DNA of 64,000 nucleotides from Burkholderiales bacterium (GTDB taxonomy: Bacteria; Pseudomonadota; Gammaproteobacteria; Burkholderiales; Burkholderiaceae_E): assembly GCA_026399835.1 (NCBI GenBank), contig JAPLQE010000058.1:1-64000 (forward strand). Direction: 5' to 3'. The position numbers and the translations under genes are program-made. The notes below the pieces were generated by a model, which saw nothing but the letters and a program-made list of their open reading frames with translations, had not been told where the DNA came from and did no database searches. This document shows positions 19,858-27,756 of the stretch, one piece after another (position 1 is the stretch's first letter; the number at the start of each line of letters is the position of its first letter).

Positions 19858-22524
19858 ATGCGCACCGATCAGCCGGTCACCGTCCGGCGCCTCGACTATT
19901 CCCCGCCGGACCACACGGTCGAGCGCATCCACCTGAGCTTCGAGCTCGACCCGCAGCGCACGCGGGTCACCGCCCGGATGGCCGTGCGCCGCCGCGCCGA
20001 TGCGCCGGCCGACGCCCCGCTGGCCCTGGACGGCGAAGGCCTCGAGCTGCTGTCGGCCGCGATCGATGGCGTGCCGGTCCCCGCGGACCGGCTGCACAGG
20101 CTCGCCGACGGCCTGCGCATCGACGCGCCGCCCGCGGCCTTCGAGCTGCTCACGGTGGTCGCGATCTCGCCGGCCTCGAACACCGAGCTGATGGGGCTGT
20201 ACCTCTCCAACGGCAGCTTCTACACGCAGTGCGAGGCCCAGGGCTTCCGGCGCATCACCTACTTCCCCGACCGTCCCGACGTGATGGCCCGCTACAGCGT
20301 CGAGCTGATCGCGGACGCCGCGCGCTGGCCGGTGCTGCTGTCGAACGGCAACCTCGTCGAAGCGGGCCCGCTGCCCGGCGGACGCCACCGCGCGCTGTGG
20401 GACGATCCCTTCCCCAAGCCCTGCTACCTGTTCGCGCTGGTCGCCGGCAACCTGGTCGCGCAGGAAGCGCGCCTGGTGACCCAGTCCGGCCGCGACGCGC
20501 TGCTGCAGGTCTGGGTCGAGCCGGGCAACCTCGACCGCACCGACCATGCGATGCAGTCGCTGATCCGCTCGATCCGCTGGGACGAGCAGCGCTACGGGCT
20601 CGAGCTCGACCTCGATCGCTTCATGATCGTCGCCGTCGGCGACTTCAACATGGGCGCGATGGAGAACAAGGGCCTGAACATCTTCAACACGAAGTACGTG
20701 TTCGCCCATCCGCGCATCGCCACCGACGCCGACTTCGGCAACGTCGAGTCGGTGGTCGCGCACGAGTACTTCCACAACTGGACCGGCAACCGCGTGACCT
20801 GCCGCGACTGGTTCCAGCTGACGCTCAAGGAGGGCCTGACGGTCTTCCGAGACCAGGAGTTCTCGGCCGACGTGCTCGCCAGCGCCAGCCCCGACGAGGC
20901 CTCGGCGCGCAGCGCGCGCGCGGTCCGACGCATCGACGACGTGCGTACGCTGCGCAGCCTGCAGTTCGCCGAGGATGCCGGCCCGATGGCCCATCCGATC
21001 CGGCCCGACGCCTACCAGGCGATCGACAACTTCTACACCGTCACCGTCTACGAGAAGGGCGCCGAGGTCATCCGCATGCTGCAGGCCCTGGTCGGGCGCG
21101 ACGGCTTCGCCCGCGGCATGGCGCTCTACTTCGAGCGGCACGACGGCCAGGCGGTCACCTGCGAGGACTTCGTCGCCGCCGTGGCCGACGCCAACGGGCG
21201 CGACCTGTCGCAGTTCCGCCTGTGGTACGCGCAGGCCGGCACGCCGCGCGTGCGTGCCGAGGGCCGCTGGGACGAGGCCGCGCGCCGCTACGAGCTGGTG
21301 CTGTCGCAATGGTGCCCGCCCTCGCCCGGGCAGCCCGAGAAGGCACCCTTCCACATTCCGGTCGCGGTCGGCCTGCTCGGGGCGGACGGGCGCGAGCTCG
21401 CGCAGGCGACGCTCGAACTGACCGAGACGCGCCAGACCTTCGTCTTCGAGGACATCGACCCCGCGCCCGGATCCGATGGCCGGCGCTTCGTCGTGCCCTC
21501 GCTGCTGCGCGAGTTCTCCGCGCCGGTGATCCTCGAGCACGATCCGGGCGACGCGGGCCTGGCGTTCCTGCTGGCCCACGACACCGATGCGTTCAACCGC
21601 TGGGAGGCCTCGCAGCGGCTGGCGGTCTCGGCGATCCTGCGCGTCATCGGCGGCGAGCCGGCCGCGGGCGCGGCGGCGCCGCTGGTCGAGGCGCTCGGTC
21701 GCGCGCTCGCCGATGCGCGGCTCGACCCGGCGCTGCGCGAGCGGCTGCTCGCGCTGCCCTCGGAGGGCTTCGTCGCCGAGCAGTTGTCGGTGGTGGAGCC
21801 CGGTGCGCTGCGCGCCGCGCGCAACGCGGTGCGCGACGAGATCGGCCGCGGCCTGGCGACGGCGCTGCGTGCCGTCGTCGAGGGGCTGCGGCCCGCCTTC
21901 CCGTACTCGCCCGACGCGGTGCAGACCGGCCGGCGGGGCCTGCGCAACGCCGCGCTCGGACTGCTGGTGGAAGCCGGCGTGCCGGGCGCCGACGCGCCCG
22001 CCGCCGCGCAGATCGCCGCCGCCGACAACATGACCGACCGCCTGGGCGCGCTGTCCGCGCTCGCGCACTCGGCCTCGCCGCTGCGCGAGGCCGCGATCGC
22101 CGACTACGCGCGCGAGTTCGCCGACGAGCCGCTCGCGATGGACAAGTGGTTCATGCTGCAGGCGACGATGCACCGGCAGCCGGGCGACGCACCGGTGCTC
22201 GAGCGCGTGCGCGGGCTGATGTCGCATCCGGCGTTCTCGATGCGCAACCCGAACAAGGTGCGGGCGCTGATCACCTCGTTCTGCGGTGGCAATCTCGCCG
22301 AGTTCCACGCCCCGGACGGCTCGGGCTATGCATTCTGGGCCGAGCAGGTGCTGTCGCTCGATGCGCTGAACCCGCAGATCGCCGCGCGGCTGTCGCGCGC
22401 CATGGACCGCTGGCGCAAGTTCGATCCCGCACGCCAGGCCGCCATGCGCGCCGCGCTCGAACGGGTCGCGTCGCAGGCGCGATCCGCCGACGTCCTGGAG
22501 ATCGTCGGCAAGTCGCTCGCCTGA
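19858..22524 (+). CDS. pepN: Aminopeptidase N (M1 metallopeptidase)
   Basis: Broad-specificity zinc aminopeptidase, 888 residues, matching bacterial PepN length. The exopeptidase motif GAMEN is at residues 266-270. Zinc ligands are H302 and H306 in HEYFHNW and E325 in LKEGLTVF. The C-terminal half is the alpha-helical DUF3458 region typical of gammaproteobacterial-type PepN. It starts 49 bases after the putative propeptide gene. Being proteolytic like its upstream neighbours, it might share a transcript with them, though it is a housekeeping gene elsewhere. Confidence 0.95.
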   Translation: MRTDQPVTVRRLDYSPPDHTVERIHLSFELDPQRTRVTARMAVRRRADAPADAPLALDGEGLELLSAAIDGVPVPADRLHRLADGLRIDAPPAAFELLTVVAISPASNTELMGLYLSNGSFYTQCEAQGFRRITYFPDRPDVMARYSVELIADAARWPVLLSNGNLVEAGPLPGGRHRALWDDPFPKPCYLFALVAGNLVAQEARLVTQSGRDALLQVWVEPGNLDRTDHAMQSLIRSIRWDEQRYGLELDLDRFMIVAVGDFNMGAMENKGLNIFNTKYVFAHPRIATDADFGNVESVVAHEYFHNWTGNRVTCRDWFQLTLKEGLTVFRDQEFSADVLASASPDEASARSARAVRRIDDVRTLRSLQFAEDAGPMAHPIRPDAYQAIDNFYTVTVYEKGAEVIRMLQALVGRDGFARGMALYFERHDGQAVTCEDFVAAVADANGRDLSQFRLWYAQAGTPRVRAEGRWDEAARRYELVLSQWCPPSPGQPEKAPFHIPVAVGLLGADGRELAQATLELTETRQTFVFEDIDPAPGSDGRRFVVPSLLREFSAPVILEHDPGDAGLAFLLAHDTDAFNRWEASQRLAVSAILRVIGGEPAAGAAAPLVEALGRALADARLDPALRERLLALPSEGFVAEQLSVVEPGALRAARNAVRDEIGRGLATALRAVVEGLRPAFPYSPDAVQTGRRGLRNAALGLLVEAGVPGADAPAAAQIAAADNMTDRLGALSALAHSASPLREAAIADYAREFADEPLAMDKWFMLQATMHRQPGDAPVLERVRGLMSHPAFSMRNPNKVRALITSFCGGNLAEFHAPDGSGYAFWAEQVLSLDALNPQIAARLSRAMDRWRKFDPARQAAMRAALERVASQARSADVLEIVGKSLA

Positions 22525-22540
22525 GCGCGCGCGTGTTCGA

Positions 22541-22620
22541 CGTCGGGCGAGCGTGGCGGCCCGGCCCCGGGCAGACGCCCGGGCGACCGACCACCGGGCG
22601 CGGCTCCGCCACGCCCGACG
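22541..22620. terminator. Long stem-loop between convergent pepN and dioxygenase gene
   Basis: Outer arms at 22541-22559 and 22606-22620 pair over about 15 bp with one bulge (GCGTGGCGG with CCGCCACGC; CGTCGG with CCGACG). An inner CCCGGG/CCCGGG hairpin sits near 22565-22582. No T-run follows on either strand. It is probably a transcript-end structure for both genes. Confidence 0.5.
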
Positions 22621-22627
22621 AGTCGGA

Positions 22628-23350
22628 TCACGCCGGTCGGTCGAGCACGACATCGAAGCGGATCAGTTCGGCCTGAGCGACGACTGCACCACCGACGGCC
22701 GCGGCGAGCCTTCGCATCGGGTCCGATCGCATCAGCTCGGCATGATCCGCGTAGGCAGTCGCAGGCCGCTGCGCGACCGCCTTGTCGACGTCGCACTGGG
22801 TGATCAGCAGGTCGCGCTCGCCCGCCCGTACTGCGATGTGGATGTGAGGCACGAAGGTCCAGGGCAGGAACCTGAACAGCGTCCGCTTGTAGCCACCCGG
22901 ACGGATCGTCCGGTATGCGTACCAGCCGTCAGCATCGATGTCGCTTTCGCCGTGGCCACGGAAGGCCGGATCCGGGCGGCCATGGCCGGGCGTCTCGGCC
23001 GAATGGTAGTCGTAGCGACCAGTGGAATTGGCCTGCCAGACCTGTAACCGAAGTCCGGAGTGGGGTCGCCCGGCGGTGTCGAGCAGCCGGCCGGCAAGCA
23101 CCACCGGCTTGCCCGGCGATACGGCATCGCGAGACGTCATCAGGTCGATACCTCCCCAGTTCGTACCGTTGTCAGGTCGGTACGGACCCTCGAAGTCGGT
23201 GGGAGTCGGACGAAGCCGCTGCTGCGCATTCGCGGGCCGAGGCCCGAGCAGCCCGCCGAGGCTCGATGCAGCAAGCGCTGCGAGAAGCACGACAGAATTG
23301 AAGCGGCGACGCGGCCACGGCCGCGGGGAATGCGGGTCAAGCGAGTTCAT
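22628..23350 (-). CDS. Exported intradiol ring-cleavage dioxygenase-like protein
   Basis: 240 residues with an N-terminal Tat-like signal (RRRFNS, then a hydrophobic stretch to about residue 42, ANAQ cleavage). The rest matches the C-terminal beta-sandwich of protocatechuate 3,4-dioxygenase: EGPYRPDN, a QVWQANSTGRYDY block and PHIHIAV. Candidate Fe(III) ligands are Y113 or Y115, a Tyr near 144-154, H169 and H171. Cytoplasmic homologues cleave catechols, and exported members of this group have poorly defined substrates. It is divergent from a TetR regulator (114-base gap), which probably controls it. Confidence 0.82.
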   Translation of the reverse strand: MNSLDPHSPRPWPRRRFNSVVLLAALAASSLGGLLGPRPANAQQRLRPTPTDFEGPYRPDNGTNWGGIDLMTSRDAVSPGKPVVLAGRLLDTAGRPHSGLRLQVWQANSTGRYDYHSAETPGHGRPDPAFRGHGESDIDADGWYAYRTIRPGGYKRTLFRFLPWTFVPHIHIAVRAGERDLLITQCDVDKAVAQRPATAYADHAELMRSDPMRRLAAAVGGAVVAQAELIRFDVVLDRPA

Positions 23351-23464
23351 CTTCAGCTCCACGAGGTTGCGCTGGGGTCCAATGCGGCCACGGATGCAGC
23401 CGTGGCAATAATGCAAGCAATTGCTCATAATCTGTACTCGCGTCTTGCGCGCCGAGGTCCGACC
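23351..23464. promoter_or_regulatory. Divergent promoter/operator between dioxygenase and TetR genes
   Basis: AT-rich relative to its surroundings. It contains the perfect palindrome GCAATTGC at 23417-23424 inside a larger imperfect symmetry (ATGCAAGCAATTGCTCAT), a plausible TetR-type operator. TATAAT-like CATAAT follows at about 23426-23431. Confidence 0.5.
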
Positions 23465-24109
23465 ATGCCCCGCATCGACTTGCGCCAGAGAAAATCGCCC
23501 CGCCAGGCCCGCTCGGCCGACACGGTGGAGACCATCCTCGCTGCGGCGGCTCGCGTTCTTGGGCGCGAGTCGCTGGCTGGGTTCAATACCAACCGCGTAG
23601 CCGAGGTCGCCGGCGTCAGCGTCGGATCGCTGTACCAGTACTTCCCGAACAAGTCCGCGCTGGTCGCGGCCCTGATCGACCGGCACGAGGCGGCGCTCGC
23701 GGCCAGCATCGAGTCCTGCGTGGCCGCGCATCAGGACCGCTCGCTGCGAGAGGCGCTGCTGGGCTTGGTGGACATCGGCATCGCGCAGCAGTACGCGCGT
23801 CCGTTGCTGGCCGCGGCGCTCGATCACGAGGAAGCGCGCCTGCCGCTCGGGCCGCGGCTGCGCGAACACGAACAGCGGATCGGCGTCGCGGTCACGACCC
23901 TGCTGCAGCGCCATGCATCGGAACTCGCGGCGCCGCCCCGACCGAGCGACGTGCAGGACATCTTCGTCATCGCCAAGGCAATGATCGAAGCGGACGCGAT
24001 GGCCGGTCGTACGCCACCAGCCGATCTGCGCGAGCGCGTCGCACGCGCCCTGTTGGGCTACCTGAAGACCCCGCCTGCCGCCGGCGATACGCCCGCCGAG
24101 GGTGGATAG
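23465..24109 (+). CDS. TetR-family transcriptional regulator
   Basis: 214 residues. The N-terminal helix-turn-helix (residues about 18-65) shows TVETILAAAARVLG, the recognition segment VAEVAGVSVGSLYQYFPNK and the adjoining LIDRHE, all characteristic of TetR. The C-terminal ligand domain is not assignable to a subfamily. It is transcribed away from the exported dioxygenase gene and is probably its repressor, responding to an aromatic ligand. This is inferred from position only. Confidence 0.88.
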   Translation: MPRIDLRQRKSPRQARSADTVETILAAAARVLGRESLAGFNTNRVAEVAGVSVGSLYQYFPNKSALVAALIDRHEAALAASIESCVAAHQDRSLREALLGLVDIGIAQQYARPLLAAALDHEEARLPLGPRLREHEQRIGVAVTTLLQRHASELAAPPRPSDVQDIFVIAKAMIEADAMAGRTPPADLRERVARALLGYLKTPPAAGDTPAEGG

Positions 24110-24378
24110 AACGCATCCGTCCGTACAACACCCGAAACAGGGCGCGACAGGCCATCGGCATCGTCACCCGCGCAAGCGATGCCGGCAATTCGGCATCGTT
24201 CGCCGCCGCATCGACCTGCAGGCTCAGCACGTCGGTCCCCACCATCACAGGCGAGCCCGAGCTTGCAAGGGTCGGCGCCCGCCCGGTTCCCGCTGGGTCG
24301 CGTGGCAGCACCGTGGCACTCGTCACGGCCCGACCCGGCCTGCGTCCGTAGAATGACGATCCCGACGCGGAGAAGCCC
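24110..24378. other. Spacer upstream of fbp, no confident gene
   Basis: About 270 bases. A minus-strand frame encodes a stretch (VTMPMACRALFRVLYG) that reads like protein, but it has no clear start, ribosome site or family resemblance. A short inverted repeat CGATGCCGG/AATTCGGCATCG lies near 24176-24200. The fbp promoter must lie within or upstream of this spacer. Confidence 0.4.
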
Positions 24379-25338
<960 letters not shown>

Positions 25339-25348
25339 GGGCGGCGGG

Positions 25349-25861
25349 TTAAAGGGGTCCTAAGTGTCTCGTAGAGATGTATCGCACAGCGAAGTCGCTG
25401 AATGACTGCGAAAATTGGCGCAAAGCGTCCGGAGAATCTCTGTAATATGGAATTTTCCCAAGATTAGTCGTCAACAGCTCTTGTAACTTTCCGGATATCA
25501 CACTGGGATGTGCGGAACCATTGCTACTCAGGGATACCATATCCCTCTGCAGTTGCTTTAAACTCTTAAAAACGGGGCCTTTCACACTTTTAAATACCCC
25601 CTCTGGGACTGAACATCTCGATAATCGGATTAACGCATTCGCCGCGAACTCCTTGCCCATGAGAAGCGTTGAAGCTAGACTCTCCGAAAGCCACAATAGA
25701 TTGATCTCCCCCCCCCCCCCCAAATCTTGGGCCACGACGCCTAGGGGCGCTCTGACGACCTTCCCCGAGGCGAATGCCGAATTCGCCGCATCGCCCTCTC
25801 GAGGCTGCCCAAAAAGAGCCGGGGTGATGATGAAACCAGAACCAACTGACGAAATTGCCAT
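25349..25861 (-). CDS. Small low-GC gene with G14 tract (cassette gene A), unknown function
   Basis: 170 residues, no recognised domain. The start ATG follows AGAGGTTCGC, a context shared with gene B (GGGGTTTGC). The N-terminal 45 residues are mixed. Residues 47-50 are Gly4 encoded by a run of 14 G (25708-25721). The remainder is predicted helical and amphipathic (LLWLSESLASTLL, KSLKQLQRDMV, ALRQFSQSFSDFA). The gene is in frame as sequenced. GC content and codon use are clearly lower than its neighbours. It ends 11 bases from the fbp stop, convergently. It is probably a diverged paralogue of gene B, and a homopolymer of this length suggests on/off switching by slippage. Confidence 0.55.
   Translation of the reverse strand: MAISSVGSGFIITPALFGQPREGDAANSAFASGKVVRAPLGVVAQDLGGGGEINLLWLSESLASTLLMGKEFAANALIRLSRCSVPEGVFKSVKGPVFKSLKQLQRDMVSLSSNGSAHPSVISGKLQELLTTNLGKIPYYRDSPDALRQFSQSFSDFAVRYISTRHLGPL
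25708..25721. repeat. Homopolymer G14 (C14 on plus strand) inside gene A
   Basis: Fourteen consecutive C on the plus strand, read as G on the coding strand, at codons 46-51 of gene A. A gain or loss of one base would truncate the product. It is the longest homopolymer I noticed in the window. A sequencing length error is possible at such a run. Confidence 0.85.
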
Positions 25862-25923
25862 GCGAACCTCTGAAGAAAAGCGCCGCGCGTTCGGAGAGAA
25901 GGCGCGCGACGCGGTACAAGGGA

Positions 25924-25974
25924 GCGAAAGTGTCACACGTCGCCCGAGCCGTAGGTAGCTGGGGGGCACCCTAG
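25924..25974 (-). promoter_or_regulatory. Upstream block of gene A shared with gene B
   Basis: Fifty-one bases aligning without gaps to 26857-26907 with about 36 identities by eye. It contains CGCCCGAG and a CT-G4...CCCTAG near-palindrome at its outer end (25959-25974). It lies about 60 bases before the gene A start, a likely promoter or regulatory region inherited by both cassettes. Confidence 0.5.
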
Positions 25975-25988
25975 GAGCCTGTCGGGCT

Positions 25989-26173
25989 ATGGTGGCCGAC
26001 GTGCACCGCATCATGACCCGCGGCGGCATCTTCATGTACCCGGCGGACCAGCGCGAGCCGGACAAGCCCGGCAAGCTGCGCCTGATGTACGAGGCCAACC
26101 CGATGGCCTTCATCGTCGAGCAGGCCGGCCGAAGCACGAGGTGGAGCGGGCGACGCGGTATCACGAGGGCTGA
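25989..26173 (+). pseudogene. fbp 3'-end fragment, copy 2
   Basis: Positions 25989-26129 are identical to 25117-25257 of fbp (141 bases). A further 55 bases (26130-26184) match 25295-25349 with one difference. The 37 bases between these blocks in fbp are missing here, which shifts the frame before the stop. It therefore carries the same divergent tail as the fbp gene, not the tail of copy 3. There is no start of its own, and it is not expected to be functional. Confidence 0.9.
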
Positions 26174-26245
26174 GGGCGGCGGGTGGTTGACGGGCGGGTC
26201 GGCGCGCGGGAGGCGGCTCCAGGCCACCGCCGAGAGCGTTTCGGA

Positions 26246-26829
26246 TTAGACGCGCCCGCGCAGAAGTGAATTCATAAGTTGTTTCATGAACTCCTTGGAA
26301 TATTCGCTAACCGCCCAGTCTTGTTGAAAACCCGTCTTCGACAGAAGCTCCTGAGGTGCGGCTCTGAGCGCTTGGGAATTCCTGAGCTCTGTCTTTATCA
26401 GGGCTTCAAGACGGGCTCTGGTGCTTACGTAAAAATCGCCGCCATTGCGCAAGGCATCATTCTTTAAATTCGGCAGTTCAGAACGAAGGGTTTTGATCGC
26501 GGATTGGCAGGATCTGAGAAATACCTGACGCTGAGTCATTATCGATGATGTCACGTCAGCAATACCCGTACGCCCTGGACCGAACGCCGACCCGGTGATT
26601 TTCCCGAAGAATTCCGGCGTCATCAGCGCTCCATCCAGGATCGTCCGTGCCAGCTTCTGAGAAGATCCCAGAAACTCCATCAACAAGGTCAGCCCCCCCA
26701 CCCACCCGCCTCGTCCCCCAGCCCGCTGGCTACCTCGACTTGCGCGCTCACGGGCCTACGCAGCTCGAATTCGCTACCCCCCACATTCATCACAGGCCGG
26801 TTGAAGACACCCGTTGCATACACAGACAT
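26246..26829 (-). pseudogene. Small low-GC gene with frameshift at a G7 tract (cassette gene B)
   Basis: Two adjoining frames. The first starts at ATG 26829 (GGGGTTTGC context), encodes MSVYATGVFNRPVMNVGG onward and stops at 26689, right after a run of seven G. The second continues in the next frame as LTLLMEFLGSSQKLARTIL and ends at 26246. One extra G would fuse them into about 193 residues. The C-terminal 145 residues are helix-rich with no family recognised. The break falls at the position equivalent to the G14 tract of gene A (both before an N/T-LL-W/M segment). GC is about 50%. It is listed as pseudogene because it is out of frame as sequenced, but it may be a phase-off state. Confidence 0.55.
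26693..26699. repeat. G7 tract at the frame break of gene B
   Basis: Seven C on the plus strand, within GGTGGGTGGGGGGG on the coding strand. The number of G decides whether the upstream 46-codon frame joins the downstream frame: 7 gives TGG GGG GGC TGA, and 8 reads through. Confidence 0.8.
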
Positions 26830-26856
26830 GCAAACCCCTTCGACGTTCAAAGAATG

Positions 26857-26907
26857 GCGAGAGCCTCCCACATTGCCCGAGTCGCGAACAGCTAGGGTGC
26901 TCCCTAG
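26857..26907 (-). promoter_or_regulatory. Upstream block of gene B with CTAGGG palindrome
   Basis: Homologous to 25924-25974. Its outer end is a perfect inverted repeat CTAGGG-TGCT-CCCTAG (26892-26907). It lies 27 bases before the gene B start, so it could be an operator, or a hairpin at the edge of the inserted unit, since recognisable foreign gene fragments begin about 30 bases beyond it. Confidence 0.5.
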
Positions 26908-26939
26908 ATTCCCGCCACACGGGCCTGCCGTCTGACGGA

Positions 26940-27086
26940 TCAGCGGGCCGGGGCCTCGCGGCCTGCACGCCGCACGCCCGCGACTCGCCCGCGCCCCTGC
27001 AGCAGGCTCGCCAACGCATCGGCCGCCGCCGCGAACCCCATCGCCGCCGCCACCATCACGACGCTGCCGTAGCCCGCACAGGCGCG
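26940..27086 (-). pseudogene. 3'-end fragment of a tcdA-like gene
   Basis: Minus-strand reading gives [18 protein letters not shown] followed by a short tail and stop. It matches the end of the intact tcdA at 29791 ([18 protein letters not shown]) but differs at several positions and has an unrelated C-terminal tail. Only the last 45-50 codons are present. It is cut at about 27086, where a plus-strand hydrolase fragment begins. The divergence indicates an origin in a related genome, not a recent duplication of the local gene. Confidence 0.8.
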
Positions 27087-27224
27087 CGGCTGTCAATCGT
27101 CGACGGCATGGACCACATGCTCAAGCGCGCCGGTCTGGACGCGGCGAGCTACACCGATCCGACGCGGCCGCTGGCACCCGGACTGGCCGACTCGATCCTG
27201 CGGTTCCTCGACGGCCCACGCTGA
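27087..27224 (+). pseudogene. 3'-end fragment of an alpha/beta-hydrolase gene
   Basis: About 45 codons beginning [12 protein letters not shown] and ending [15 protein letters not shown] before a TGA. The histidine in GMDH fits the catalytic histidine region near the C-terminus of serine hydrolases (family pattern: G-M-N/D-H, then PLAPGL near the end). The catalytic serine region and start are missing. It abuts the tcdA-like fragment. Confidence 0.6.
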
Positions 27225-27318
27225 TACTGGCTTGCGGCGCAGACCGTGCACGGTGCTTCGGGTCCACCAGCGCAGCCTCGCCGTTCGGCCGAGGTCGGAG
27301 GATCATCGGGGTCGGCCG

Positions 27319-27523
27319 GCGCGAGCCGGACAAGCCCGGCAAGCTGCGCCTGATGTACGAGGCCAACCCGATGGCCTTCATCGTCGAGCAGGCCGGCGGC
27401 ATGGCCACCAACGGCGTCCAGCGCATCCTCGAACTCCAGCCGACCAAGCTGCACGAGCGGGTGGCGGTGTTCATGGGATCGAAGAACGAGGTGATGCGCG
27501 CGACGCGGTATCACGAGGGCTGA
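27319..27523 (+). pseudogene. fbp 3'-end fragment, copy 3, with complete C-terminus
   Basis: Positions 27319-27397 are identical to 25179-25257 of fbp (79 bases). It then continues with the full C-terminal sequence [29 protein letters not shown] and RATRYHEG to a stop at 27521. This is the tail expected of an intact class I FBPase of about 334 residues. There is no start here. It is followed by a terminator-like hairpin. Most likely it is the original end of fbp, displaced when the intervening DNA entered. Confidence 0.85.
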
Positions 27524-27635
27524 GTCGGGCAGCCCGAGGCCCAATCGCGCACGGTGCACAACCCGCGCGCGAATACACCCCGCGAGCCTGCTGGACAGGG
27601 GACTGGCACGGACAGGCACCCGCCATCGTCCAAAT

Positions 27636-27657
27636 AGCGGCTTTGCACGCCGCTTTT
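27636..27657 (+). terminator. Intrinsic-terminator-like hairpin after fbp copy 3
   Basis: AGCGGC and GCCGCT pair (27636-27641 with 27649-27654) around a 7-base loop, and the stem is followed by TTT. It is oriented for plus-strand transcripts coming from fbp, about 110 bases after the copy 3 stop. Confidence 0.6.
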
Positions 27658-27675
27658 CACAATCGCTGGCGCGGG

Positions 27676-27698
27676 CGATGCACCTAGAGTGTGCATCG
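27676..27698. promoter_or_regulatory. Inverted repeat upstream of chemoreceptor gene
   Basis: CGATGCAC and GTGCATCG (8 bp, spacer CTAGAGT) about 60 bases upstream of the chemoreceptor ATG. It is a candidate operator for that gene. Confidence 0.4.
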
Positions 27699-27756
27699 TA
27701 CCCGCGGGCCTCGGCCCGATCGCCGACAGCCCGCCCACCCCGACCGCCGCCCCGCG

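Noticed and set aside
24110-24378. Minus-strand short frame (VTMPMACRALFRVLYG region) upstream of fbp
   Set aside because: No start signal, no recognised family and antisense to the likely fbp promoter. Recorded as spacer.
25521-25958. Plus-strand frame across the C14 tract (about 145 codons) as an alternative to gene A
   Set aside because: No ribosome site or family resemblance. The minus-strand frame has a start context, upstream block and tract position matching gene B. It remains a minor alternative.
27316-27523. Independent small gene starting near 27298 and ending with the fbp copy 3 stop
   Set aside because: Everything readable is FBPase C-terminus. There is no start codon with a ribosome site and no catalytic residues.
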